A stretch of DNA of 64,000 bases, taken from the NCBI RefSeq assembly GCF_002119765.1, contig NZ_CP021112.1:2350501-2414500 (forward strand), read 5' to 3'. The translations under genes and the position numbers were made by a program. How positions within the stretch are numbered: position 1 is the stretch's first letter; the number at the start of each line of letters is the position of its first letter. The notes beneath the pieces are model-generated. The model had not been told where the DNA came from. It saw nothing but the letters and a program-made list of their open reading frames with translations, and made no database searches. This DNA comes from Pseudorhodoplanes sinuspersici. Its GTDB lineage: Bacteria; Pseudomonadota; Alphaproteobacteria; Rhizobiales; Xanthobacteraceae. Below, piece after piece: positions 55,849-63,190 of the stretch.

Positions 55849-57015
55849 ATGAAAGTGTCCGTCCTCATTGTCTCTGTTCTGGCACTCGCTATCAGCGGCG
55901 CTGCGCACGCCGATCCGGTCAAGATCGGAGTCATCCTGCCGCAAACCGGCGTCGGCGGCATTCTCGCCAAGCAGATGCAGGCGGCAATCGAGCTCGCCAT
56001 GACTCATCTCGATGGAAAGATCGGTGGCCAGCCCACCGAAATCAGCTGGGGCGACAGCCAGGCCAAGGTCGACGTTGCGAAGCAACTGACGGACGAGATG
56101 GTAAAGTCGAAGAAAGTAAACTTCGTCGTCGGGCCGCTGTTCTCGTCGGAAATGATGGCCGTCTACGCACCGGTGGCGCGTACCGATACATTCGTCATCT
56201 CGCCCATCGCCGGCCCCGCGCCGATCGCTGGACAAGGCTGTGTCGCCAATTTCTTCAATGTCTCGTCGCAGAACGACCAGCAGGCCGAAGCGATGGGCGC
56301 CTATCTCCAGAAACTCGGCGTGAAGAAAGCCTACCTGATGACGACCAACAATCAGGCCGGCAAGGACATGATCAGCGGCTTCAAGCGGTTCTACAAGAAC
56401 GAAGTCGTCGGCGAGGTCTATACGCGCTTCGGCCAGGTCGACTTCGCCGCCGAGCTGAGCGAACTGCGCAACGCGCAGCCGGACGCGACTTTCATCTTCT
56501 ATCCCGGTGACATGGGCGTGCAGTTCGTCAAGCAATATGCGCAGGCCGGCATCATGAAATCGTCGCCGCTCTATACGGTCTGGACGGTCGATCAGGCCAG
56601 TCTGCCAGCGATCGGCAATGAGGCGATCGGCGTCAAGTCGGCCAATGTCTGGAGCATCGATCTTCCCAACAAGGTCAATGTCCGCTTCGTGAAGGACTTC
56701 GCCTCCAAGAATGGATTCCTTCCGAACGACTATGCCGCGCACGCTTATGACTCGATCATGCTGATCGACAGCGCCGTCAAGGGCGTGAAGGGTGACCTGT
56801 CCAGGAAGGATGATCTGCGCAAGGCCCTGACGCTGGCGCAGTTCGAATCCAATCGCGGCAAGTTCGCCTATAACAGCAACAATTTCCCGATCCAGGATTA
56901 CTACGTCCGCGAAGTGGTCAAGGACGAGAGCGGCACCCTTGTCACCAAGACGATCGAGACGGTGATGACCGGCCAGAAGGACTCCTATTATCAGGACTGC
57001 AAACTGAAGAACTAG
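55849..57015 (+). CDS. Branched-chain amino acid-type ABC transporter substrate-binding protein
   Basis: About 388 residues, Peripla_BP_6 family. Signal peptide KVSVLIVSVLALAISGAAHA; mature part begins DPVKIGVILPQTGVGGILAK, with NFVVGPLFSSEMMAVYAPVA, AYLMTTNNQAGKDMISGFKR and YAAHAYDSIMLIDSAVKG. ATG 55849 has AAGGAG upstream. Leads the operon binding protein, fused permease, LivG-like, LivF-like. Substrate unknown. Confidence 0.92.
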   Translation: MKVSVLIVSVLALAISGAAHADPVKIGVILPQTGVGGILAKQMQAAIELAMTHLDGKIGGQPTEISWGDSQAKVDVAKQLTDEMVKSKKVNFVVGPLFSSEMMAVYAPVARTDTFVISPIAGPAPIAGQGCVANFFNVSSQNDQQAEAMGAYLQKLGVKKAYLMTTNNQAGKDMISGFKRFYKNEVVGEVYTRFGQVDFAAELSELRNAQPDATFIFYPGDMGVQFVKQYAQAGIMKSSPLYTVWTVDQASLPAIGNEAIGVKSANVWSIDLPNKVNVRFVKDFASKNGFLPNDYAAHAYDSIMLIDSAVKGVKGDLSRKDDLRKALTLAQFESNRGKFAYNSNNFPIQDYYVREVVKDESGTLVTKTIETVMTGQKDSYYQDCKLKN

Positions 57016-57062
57016 AGGGGGTTGCCGATCCTCATCGACGCACCGGACTGGAGACTGAAAGC

Positions 57063-59054
57063 TTGCTGTTTATCGAGCAAATTCTGAACGGGCTGCAACT
57101 CGGCATCATCCTGTTTCTGATGGCCGCGGGTCTCACCTTGACCTTCGGCATCATGAATCTTGTGAATCTCGCACATGGCTCCCTCTTCATGATGGGGGCT
57201 TATCTTGGCGTCACCTTCCAGGTCTGGACCGGGTCGTTCGTCGGCGGCCTCATCATGGGAACGCTCGGGACGTTCCTGATCGGCCTGCTGCTGGAATTCG
57301 TTCTGATCCGCTATCTTTACAAGCGGGACCACCTCGATCAGGTGCTCTGTACGGTCGGCATCATTTTCTTCTTCAATGAAGCGACGCGGATGATCTGGGG
57401 GCCAGAGCCCTTGCATGCGCCGATCCCGGCATTCCTCACCGGGACGATGGAGATTCTGCCGAGCGTCCCTTACCCGACCTATCGCTTTGCGATCATCATC
57501 GCGGGGCTTCTGGTTGCGGGTCTGCTCTATATCCTGATCTCGAAGACCCGCGTCGGCATGCTGATCCGCGCGGGCGCGAGCAACCGCGTGATGACGACCG
57601 TGCTCGGCGTCAACATCAACCTGATCTATGCGTTGATCTTCGCGCTCGGCTCGGCATTGGCGGGCTTCGCCGGCTTTGTCTCGGCACCGATCCTCACGGT
57701 TTATCCCGGCATGGGCGACAACATTCTGATTTTGACGCTGGTCGTGCTCATCATTGGCGGCATGGGATCGATCAAGGGCGCTTTCGTTGCGGCTTTCCTC
57801 GTTGGTCTCATCGACACGATCGGCCGCGCCTATCTCAAGCAGGTCATGGGTCTGTTTCTGCCGCCGGTTGCGGCCAACACGGTCGCGCCGGCGGTGGCAT
57901 CGATGCTCATCTATGTGCTGATGGCGGTCATCCTGTTCTTCAAGCCGGAAGGGCTGATCCCGCCGCCGGGAACGCGGCGTGCCATCTCTGTCGCGGCTCA
58001 TACGCACTCCTTCGAAGTCTCAGCTTTTGCCGGCCTGTTCGAACGCTGGCGTGTCCCTGTCCTGATCGGGCTTTGTGTCACGCTCACTTTAGTCCCGGCT
58101 GCGGCCTGGCTATTCGATGAACCCTTCTGGCTCGATCTCGTCACCCGCATGATGATCTTCGCCATCGCAGCGCTGAGCCTCGACCTTCTTCTCGGGCATG
58201 CTGGGCTCGTCAGCTTTGGTCACGCGCTTTATCTTGGTGTCGGTGCCTATGTGGTCGGCATCATGTCGCATCACGGCATCAATAACGGCTTCATTCAGTG
58301 GCCGCTGGCGATGCTGCTCTGCGCGCTGGTCGCGCTGCCGGTCGGCATGATCTCGCTGCGCACCAGCGGCACTTTCTTCATCATGATCACGCTGGCTTTC
58401 GCACAGATGATGTATTTCGCCAGTTCCAGCCTCTACAGCTATGGCGGCGATGATGGCCTGTCACTGAACCAACGCAGCCAGTTTGCCGGCCTTATCGATC
58501 TTTATGACGCGCTCCAGTTCTATTACGTCGTCCTGTTCCTCTTGGCGCTGATGGCGCTGTTCAGCTCGCGCATCATGCATTCGCGCTTCGGCAATGTGTT
58601 GCGCGGCATCCGCATCAACGAAACGCGGATGGAAGCCGTTGGCTATCCGATCTTCCGTTACAAGCTCGCAGCCTATGTCCTGTCGGCCGTCGGCTGTGGC
58701 CTCTCTGGCGCCCTGCTCGCCAACGCCGCTGAATTCGCCGGACCGCAATTCATGGAATGGTCGCGCTCGGGCGAATTGATGATCATGGCCATCTTCGGCG
58801 GCCTTGCCACGACCTTCGGGCCGATCATCGGCGCCTTCGCCTATCTTGGTCTCGAGAAATATCTCTCGGCCCTCACTATCCACTGGAAGCTGCTGCTCGG
58901 CCCGATCCTGATCCTGGTCGTCTTCCTTGGACGCGGCGGTCTCTACTCACTCCTGACGCCGGCGCCTGAAGCGTCTCGCAACGCACGGAGTTCATCACGA
59001 TGGCGGAAGCCATACTTCGGACTGTACAACTCACGAAGCGTTTCGGTGGGCTGA
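57063..59054 (+). CDS. Fused LivH-LivM permease of a branched-chain-type ABC importer
   Basis: 663 residues from TTG 57063 (GGAG 10 nt upstream). N-terminal LivH half: LNGLQLGIILFLMAAGLTLT, FGIMNLVNLAHGSLFMMGAY and VLIIGGMGSIKGAFVAAFLV; from about residue 330 the LivM half: LSLDLLLGHAGLVSFGHALY, LNQRSQFAGLIDLY and a FGGLATTFGPIIGAF stretch. Normally these are two genes of about 300 residues, so this is a true fusion. The last 55 nt overlap the LivG start. Forms the whole channel. Confidence 0.92.
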   Translation: MLFIEQILNGLQLGIILFLMAAGLTLTFGIMNLVNLAHGSLFMMGAYLGVTFQVWTGSFVGGLIMGTLGTFLIGLLLEFVLIRYLYKRDHLDQVLCTVGIIFFFNEATRMIWGPEPLHAPIPAFLTGTMEILPSVPYPTYRFAIIIAGLLVAGLLYILISKTRVGMLIRAGASNRVMTTVLGVNINLIYALIFALGSALAGFAGFVSAPILTVYPGMGDNILILTLVVLIIGGMGSIKGAFVAAFLVGLIDTIGRAYLKQVMGLFLPPVAANTVAPAVASMLIYVLMAVILFFKPEGLIPPPGTRRAISVAAHTHSFEVSAFAGLFERWRVPVLIGLCVTLTLVPAAAWLFDEPFWLDLVTRMMIFAIAALSLDLLLGHAGLVSFGHALYLGVGAYVVGIMSHHGINNGFIQWPLAMLLCALVALPVGMISLRTSGTFFIMITLAFAQMMYFASSSLYSYGGDDGLSLNQRSQFAGLIDLYDALQFYYVVLFLLALMALFSSRIMHSRFGNVLRGIRINETRMEAVGYPIFRYKLAAYVLSAVGCGLSGALLANAAEFAGPQFMEWSRSGELMIMAIFGGLATTFGPIIGAFAYLGLEKYLSALTIHWKLLLGPILILVVFLGRGGLYSLLTPAPEASRNARSSSRWRKPYFGLYNSRSVSVG

Positions 59055-59755
59055 ATGCTGTCGATAATGTCGATTTCGATCTGACCGAAGGAGAACTGGT
59101 CGCCGTCATCGGCCCGAATGGCGCCGGCAAGACCACATTCGTCAATCTGCTCGCCGGTGCGCTGCGGCCCGATACCGGCGATGTCATCTATGACGGCACA
59201 TCCATTGCCTCGCGCCCGGTCCATGCGCGCGCGATGTCCGGTATCACGCGCTCGTTCCAGATAGCCAGCATCTTTCCCGAACTAAGCGTGACCGAGAATG
59301 TGATGATCGCTGCACAAGCGCATGCTGGCCATAGCTTCCGCTTCTGGAAGCCGGTTCATTGCGAGGTCGCCCTTCACGCCACGGCAACAGAATGTCTCAC
59401 CAGTCTTGGCCTTCAGGGCCATGCGCATCGCCCGGCCTGGTCGTTGTCGCATGGCGAGAAGCGTCTTCTGGAAATTGCCATGGCCTTGACCTCGAAGCCG
59501 CGTGTCCTGCTGCTCGATGAGCCGATGGCCGGCCTCGGCATCGAGGAAGCGCGCCACATGATCAATTTCATCCGCAAGCTAAAGAACGACTACACGATCC
59601 TACTGGTCGAGCATGACATGGATGCTGTGTTTGCGCTTGCCGACAGGATCATTGTGTTGGCCTCCGGTGCGATCGTTGCCAGTGGAACACCTGACGAGGT
59701 GCGGATCGATTCGGAAGTCCGACGCGCCTATCTCGGCGACGATGAGGAGGTGTGA
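59000..59755 (+). CDS. Branched-chain-type ABC transporter ATPase (LivG-like)
   Basis: About 251 residues. Walker A GPNGAGKTTFVNLLAG near residue 36, LSHGEKRLLEIAMAL signature variant, Walker B VLLLDEPMAGLG and LLVEHDMDAVFALADRIIVL, all typical of LivG. The start lies within the end of the fused permease gene, and the stop overlaps the LivF start as TGATG. Confidence 0.93.
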   Translation: MAEAILRTVQLTKRFGGLNAVDNVDFDLTEGELVAVIGPNGAGKTTFVNLLAGALRPDTGDVIYDGTSIASRPVHARAMSGITRSFQIASIFPELSVTENVMIAAQAHAGHSFRFWKPVHCEVALHATATECLTSLGLQGHAHRPAWSLSHGEKRLLEIAMALTSKPRVLLLDEPMAGLGIEEARHMINFIRKLKNDYTILLVEHDMDAVFALADRIIVLASGAIVASGTPDEVRIDSEVRRAYLGDDEEV

Positions 59756-60456
59756 TGCTCAGTCTTTCCTGTGTTCAGGCCTCCTATGGTTCGAGTCAGG
59801 TTCTGTTCGATGTGAACCTCGATGTTCGTGATGGCGAAGTGGTCACGCTGCTTGGCCGCAACGGCATGGGCAAGACGACGACGGTATCGACGATCATGGG
59901 ACTCGTCCCCGTCCAAGGTGGCAATGTAACCTTTGCCGGTCAGTCGATCGGCTCGTGGCCGACCTATCGGGTTGCGCGTGCCGGCCTCGCGCTGGTGCCC
60001 GAAGGTCGCCAAGTTTTTCCTAACTTGTCCGTACTGGAAAACCTCATTGCGACGGCAGCTAACCGAGGCGGCGTCTTGAAGCCATGGAATCTCGACAGCG
60101 TCTTCGAATTGTTTCCGGCGCTTGCCCCCTTGCGCAATCGCAGTGCCAGTGTGCTCTCCGGCGGTGAGCAGCAGATGCTCGCCATCGGCCGCGCGGTTAT
60201 GACCAATCCAAAGCTGCTCATCCTCGATGAGGCAACGGAAGGCCTCGCGCCGAAGATCCGCGGCGAGATCTGGCAGGCTTTGTCGCGCATCAAGGCGACG
60301 GGTCAGGCTGTGCTGGTCATCGACAAGAACATGAAGGCGTTGAGCCGCATCGCCGATCGCCATTACATTCTGGATAAAGGTCGCACAGTGTGGATGGGCA
60401 CGTCTACCGATCTCATGAATGATGACGAACTCCGACATCGTCTTCTGAGCGCCTGA
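59755..60456 (+). CDS. Branched-chain-type ABC transporter ATPase (LivF-like)
   Basis: About 233 residues. Walker A GRNGMGKTTTVSTIMG near residue 35, VPEGRQVFPNLSVLENL, LSGGEQQMLAIGRAVMTNP and LLILDEATEGLAPKIRGEIW, then VIDKNMKALSRIADRHYILD, the LivF pattern. ATG 59755 is preferred over GTG 59752. Last gene of the importer operon and last gene before the integrated element. Confidence 0.93.
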   Translation: MLSLSCVQASYGSSQVLFDVNLDVRDGEVVTLLGRNGMGKTTTVSTIMGLVPVQGGNVTFAGQSIGSWPTYRVARAGLALVPEGRQVFPNLSVLENLIATAANRGGVLKPWNLDSVFELFPALAPLRNRSASVLSGGEQQMLAIGRAVMTNPKLLILDEATEGLAPKIRGEIWQALSRIKATGQAVLVIDKNMKALSRIADRHYILDKGRTVWMGTSTDLMNDDELRHRLLSA

Positions 60457-60462
60457 AGCAAT

Positions 60463-60475
60463 TTAGTTCAAATGG
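60463..60475 (+). repeat. 13-bp direct repeat TTAGTTCAAATGG, left copy
   Basis: Identical to 60799-60811 at 13 positions. The right copy sits inside the tRNA-like remnant; this copy is just after the importer operon, 336 nt away. The pair may mark a small insertion or the ends of a second element, though 13 bp is short. Confidence 0.4.
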
Positions 60476-60610
60476 GTTGCGCAAGGGGACTTCGGCAAGA
60501 CTTAGTCGCAGCACCCCCGATGTAACGGAGATAGGTCCGGACGGCAGGATTGTCAGCCAGTCCGCAGCCTCCTCTCCCAACATCCCAGTAGGTACAGCCC
60601 GCCCCCCGCA

Positions 60611-60674
60611 GCGGTCCCGTAGCTCAGCCGGATAGAGGAGACCGCTTCTTTATCCGGCTGAGCTACGGGACCGC
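60611..60674. repeat. Perfect 24-bp inverted repeat built from a tRNA 5' half
   Basis: Arms 60611-60634 and 60651-60674 are exact reverse complements, with a 16-nt loop. Each arm carries the start of a tRNA gene (GGTCCCGTAGCTCAGCCGGA: acceptor 5' strand and D-stem/loop) but neither continues into an anticodon or T arm, so no tRNA is encoded. The hairpin would be very stable. Confidence 0.75.
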
Positions 60675-60798
60675 GCGACGGGCCATGCAGCACGGGACGA
60701 CGAGTGCACCGGTAATGATTCCTGGAAGCTCACGGGCGCGCTGGAAACGCCGGGTACATAGACGGGTACACTGAAAAATACTCGTCCAAAAACTCATG

Positions 60799-60845
60799 TT
60801 AGTTCAAATGGATAGAAGAAGGTTCGATCCCGCCCCTGGGCACCA
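60799..60845 (+). other. tRNA remnant (likely tRNA-Phe 3' end), probable attachment site
   Basis: GGTTCGATCCCGCCCC then TGGGCACCA (60821-60845) is a clean tRNA T-loop, acceptor 3' strand and CCA. The CCTGGGC acceptor strand and T-arm match my memory of alphaproteobacterial tRNA-Phe. In front of it is a D-arm-like AGTTCAAATGGATAGAA, but the anticodon arm and matching 5' acceptor strand (GCCCAGG) are missing, so the gene is not functional. Integrases usually leave such a 3' tRNA end at one border. Confidence 0.65.
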
Positions 60846-60900
60846 TAAATAGGCTAAATGGTTGACCTAGAAGGGCAATCGAGCGCAAAAAGTCTCTCAA

Positions 60901-60925
60901 TCACCCGAGTGTAGCACACGGGTGA
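60901..60925 (+). promoter_or_regulatory. Hairpin/palindrome just upstream of the integrase start
   Basis: 25-nt near-palindrome TCACCCG ... CGGGTGA with inner GTG/CAC pairs, ending 6 nt before the TTG start. It could be an operator or an RNA hairpin that hides the ribosome site. Confidence 0.5.
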
Positions 60926-60931
60926 CACGCA

Positions 60932-62299
60932 TTGGCGCTGAGAACTGTCCGACCGACCAAGCGGCGAAGATCGTCGCACCATCAATTCAGAAAGCGTGTG
61001 CCTGCCGACGTGCTCGCGCTGGCGAGGGGACGGTGCATCACATTTCGTCTGCCAATCGGGCAGGGGAATGAGGTCTCTGTAGTCGTCACGGTCAGGCGGG
61101 AAATCTCGCTCTCATTGCGGACGCCCATTGCGATGCTCGCAAAGGAGCGTCACGCGGCTATCGTTCTTCAATTTGAACGGTGGTGCATCGCTGTCCGCAC
61201 GGGACAGACAGACAGCCCACGCCAAGCGGACGATATTTCCGCGCCGTCGCTCCCCGTCTTGAATGAACAGACACCACTCACTTTTGAGGCATTGTGGAAG
61301 CTTTGGGAACGGGAAGCAAAACCAGCGCCAAGCACAATCTCGACGTGGTGGGGATACGTCCTACAATTCCAACAGCATCTAGGCCATAAGGATCCACGCC
61401 GCGTTACACCGGACGATGTGGTTGCGTGGAAGGATGCCTTGCTGGCTCGCGGTCTTACAAGCGTCCGAGATGGGCATCTCGCGGCGATCAAAACGCTTTT
61501 CAATTATGGGGTTGCCAATCGGCTATTGAAGCGCAATCCCGCGCAGGGTGTGACGACTGCCCGCAAGACACGGGCTGGCAAGCGCAGGCTTCCATATGAT
61601 GACGACGAAGTCGCGCGGCTTCTTTCGTTAGCAGATCACGCAACGCGGTTATCGCGCCGATGGCTGCCGTGGCTGACAGCTTTCAGCGGTGCTCGCATCG
61701 GCGAGGTAGCGCAACTGTGGGGCAATCGTGTCGTCGTTGTGGACGGCATCCACGTCATGAAGATTGCACCTGCTGCCGATGGCGGAACGATCAAGAACGC
61801 CGGTTCTGAGCGCGACGTTCCGATTCATCCGGCCATTATAGAGCGCGGTTTTCTCGATTTTGTGCAGGCGAAGGGGGACGGGCCGCTCTTCTATGGCACC
61901 GGGAGGAAGAAGAAGCTAAAGTCCAACGGCAGGCCCTCGAAACATGCGTCAAAGGGGATAGCGAACCATCTCGCGACCTGGATTCGCGAGCAGGGGTTTA
62001 CTAACCCGAGAAAAGACCCGAACCACGCGCTTCGACATTGGTTCAAATCCAAGTGCCTTAAGATGGGCACCCAAGACAGCGTTGTTGACGCCATTCAAGG
62101 GCACACACACGAGAGCGAGTCGGCAGATATCTATCGCCACGTCACTCTTGAGATGATGTCGGAAGCCATCAATCGGATACCCGTCCCCGTCATGACCGCG
62201 CAGCCAAATCTCATGAGGCTGCCCCAAACTGATCCGCACCAATCCCCGAATCCGTTGGCAGATGCCAGCGAGCGCCGACGCGCGCATTCGCGTCATTGA
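60932..62299 (+). CDS. Tyrosine-family site-specific integrase
   Basis: 455 residues from TTG 60932. Arm-type N-terminus SSHHQFRKRVPADVLALARG (DUF6538-like), core-binding domain about 150-230 (STWWGYVLQFQQHLGHKDPR; AIKTLFNYGVANRLLKRNPA), catalytic domain with Arg255 (SGARIGEVAQLW), His365 and Arg368 (NHALRHWFKSK) and Tyr401 (SADIYRHVTL), the complete active site. It should be intact and capable of integration and excision at the adjacent tRNA remnant. Confidence 0.92.
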   Translation: MALRTVRPTKRRRSSHHQFRKRVPADVLALARGRCITFRLPIGQGNEVSVVVTVRREISLSLRTPIAMLAKERHAAIVLQFERWCIAVRTGQTDSPRQADDISAPSLPVLNEQTPLTFEALWKLWEREAKPAPSTISTWWGYVLQFQQHLGHKDPRRVTPDDVVAWKDALLARGLTSVRDGHLAAIKTLFNYGVANRLLKRNPAQGVTTARKTRAGKRRLPYDDDEVARLLSLADHATRLSRRWLPWLTAFSGARIGEVAQLWGNRVVVVDGIHVMKIAPAADGGTIKNAGSERDVPIHPAIIERGFLDFVQAKGDGPLFYGTGRKKKLKSNGRPSKHASKGIANHLATWIREQGFTNPRKDPNHALRHWFKSKCLKMGTQDSVVDAIQGHTHESESADIYRHVTLEMMSEAINRIPVPVMTAQPNLMRLPQTDPHQSPNPLADASERRRAHSRH

Positions 62300-62311
62300 A
62301 GGAGCACTACC

Positions 62312-62482
62312 ATGATCGACGTTGATAATATCGATCCCACCACGGACCGCGCGAGGTATGTCCTCGCGTTAGCCAACGCCCTCGAAGGCAACGAAGAAAA
62401 CACGGTCGGCTCGACCGATACCGCGCTCATCTGCGAAGCATTGCGAGCCCAGAGCATGTTGATCGACGCCGGGCTGGCCTGA
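62312..62482 (+). CDS. Small protein of unknown function (56 residues)
   Basis: ATG 62312, preceded by GAAGGAGC 8 nt upstream, encodes 56 residues (starts MIDVDNIDPTTDRARYVLAL, ends SMLIDAGLA). No membrane segment or motif. It follows the integrase stop by 12 nt, and an intrinsic terminator lies 35 nt after it, so it is likely the last gene of the integrase transcript. Confidence 0.6.
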   Translation: MIDVDNIDPTTDRARYVLALANALEGNEENTVGSTDTALICEALRAQSMLIDAGLA

Positions 62483-62516
62483 TCACATCCAGCAACATGT
62501 CTCAACGAAACCTTGC

Positions 62517-62554
62517 CACCGACGCGATGTGCTGCCTCGCGTCGGTGTTTTTTT
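62517..62554 (+). terminator. Intrinsic terminator after the integrase unit
   Basis: Perfect 11-bp stem CACCGACGCGA/TCGCGTCGGTG (9-nt loop) followed by seven T residues (62548-62554). Confidence 0.9.
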
Positions 62555-62664
62555 GTGCATGTCACCGACCTTTCTCGAAAGGGATGCCGAAACGCCCTCC
62601 TAAACCTTCCTACAAGCGTCTAGCGTTATCTCAACCAAGCTCAAAACCTGCATGGAGCACCAAA

Positions 62665-62862
62665 ATGCGGATGGAATTGAACGGCAAGACCTACGTTGAT
62701 CAGAAGTCTTGCGCGGGAATCGTGTGTCGGACTGAGAAGTGTCTGGCTGCATGGCGCACGCGCGGCTACGGCCCGTCGTACTACCGGGTCGGTGGTCGCG
62801 TGATGTACTGCCTCGACGATATTGTTTCGTTCATCAACGGCACGAAGGTCGAGGCCGCATAA
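62665..62862 (+). CDS. Excisionase/AlpA-like helix-turn-helix protein
   Basis: 65 residues from ATG 62665. VDQKSCAGIVCRTEKCLAAW, RTRGYGPSYYRVGGRVMYCL and DDIVSFINGTKVEA form the winged helix pattern of excisionases and MerR-like proteins (pick a site, bend DNA). The longer frame to 62497 runs through the upstream terminator and is not used. In this setting it is the recombination directionality factor candidate. Confidence 0.75.
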   Translation: MRMELNGKTYVDQKSCAGIVCRTEKCLAAWRTRGYGPSYYRVGGRVMYCLDDIVSFINGTKVEAA

Positions 62863-62877
62863 CCCTAGAAAAGCAAA

Positions 62878-62899
62878 ACCCGCCGGGCCAACGGCGGGT
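62878..62899 (-). terminator. Terminator-like hairpin pointing leftward
   Basis: 8-bp stem ACCCGCCG/CGGCGGGT, 6-nt loop. On the minus strand it is followed by TTTTGCTTTT; on the plus strand there is no U-tract. It would stop transcription coming from the right on the minus strand, although no minus-strand gene is seen there in this window. Confidence 0.5.
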
Positions 62900-62923
62900 G
62901 ATGCAGAAACGAAAGTCTATCTG

Positions 62924-63190
62924 ATGTATAATAACCATAGCGAAGCACGCGATGCGTGGCAAGGTTTCCGTAACAACAGCGGTATTCGCGCTTGCTACAT
63001 CGAACGTGGATCACTGTTTGAAAGTCGCATCCGCTTCTATCATCGTAAAGGGGGCTTTTACGAGTTGAGCGTGCGCGATGTGCGCTTTTATCTCGACCTC
63101 ATGTTTAGAGGAGGCACGGCACGTAGCCGCTTAATCCGCCTCTATAAGCACGCACGCCGTGCGGATTGCTTGGTCACGCATTATGCGTGA
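62924..63190 (+). CDS. Unknown protein of the mobile element
   Basis: 88 residues from ATG 62924 (MYNNHSEARDAWQGFRNNSG ... VRDVRFYLDLMFRGG ... CLVTHYA). Basic and aromatic-rich, no motif recognised. The stop overlaps the start of the next gene by 8 nt, so the pair is translated together. Confidence 0.6.
   Translation: MYNNHSEARDAWQGFRNNSGIRACYIERGSLFESRIRFYHRKGGFYELSVRDVRFYLDLMFRGGTARSRLIRLYKHARRADCLVTHYA

Noticed and set aside
60611-60674. Functional tRNA gene at the 5' half motif
   Set aside because: No anticodon stem, variable loop or T arm follows either arm; the second arm is simply the reverse complement.
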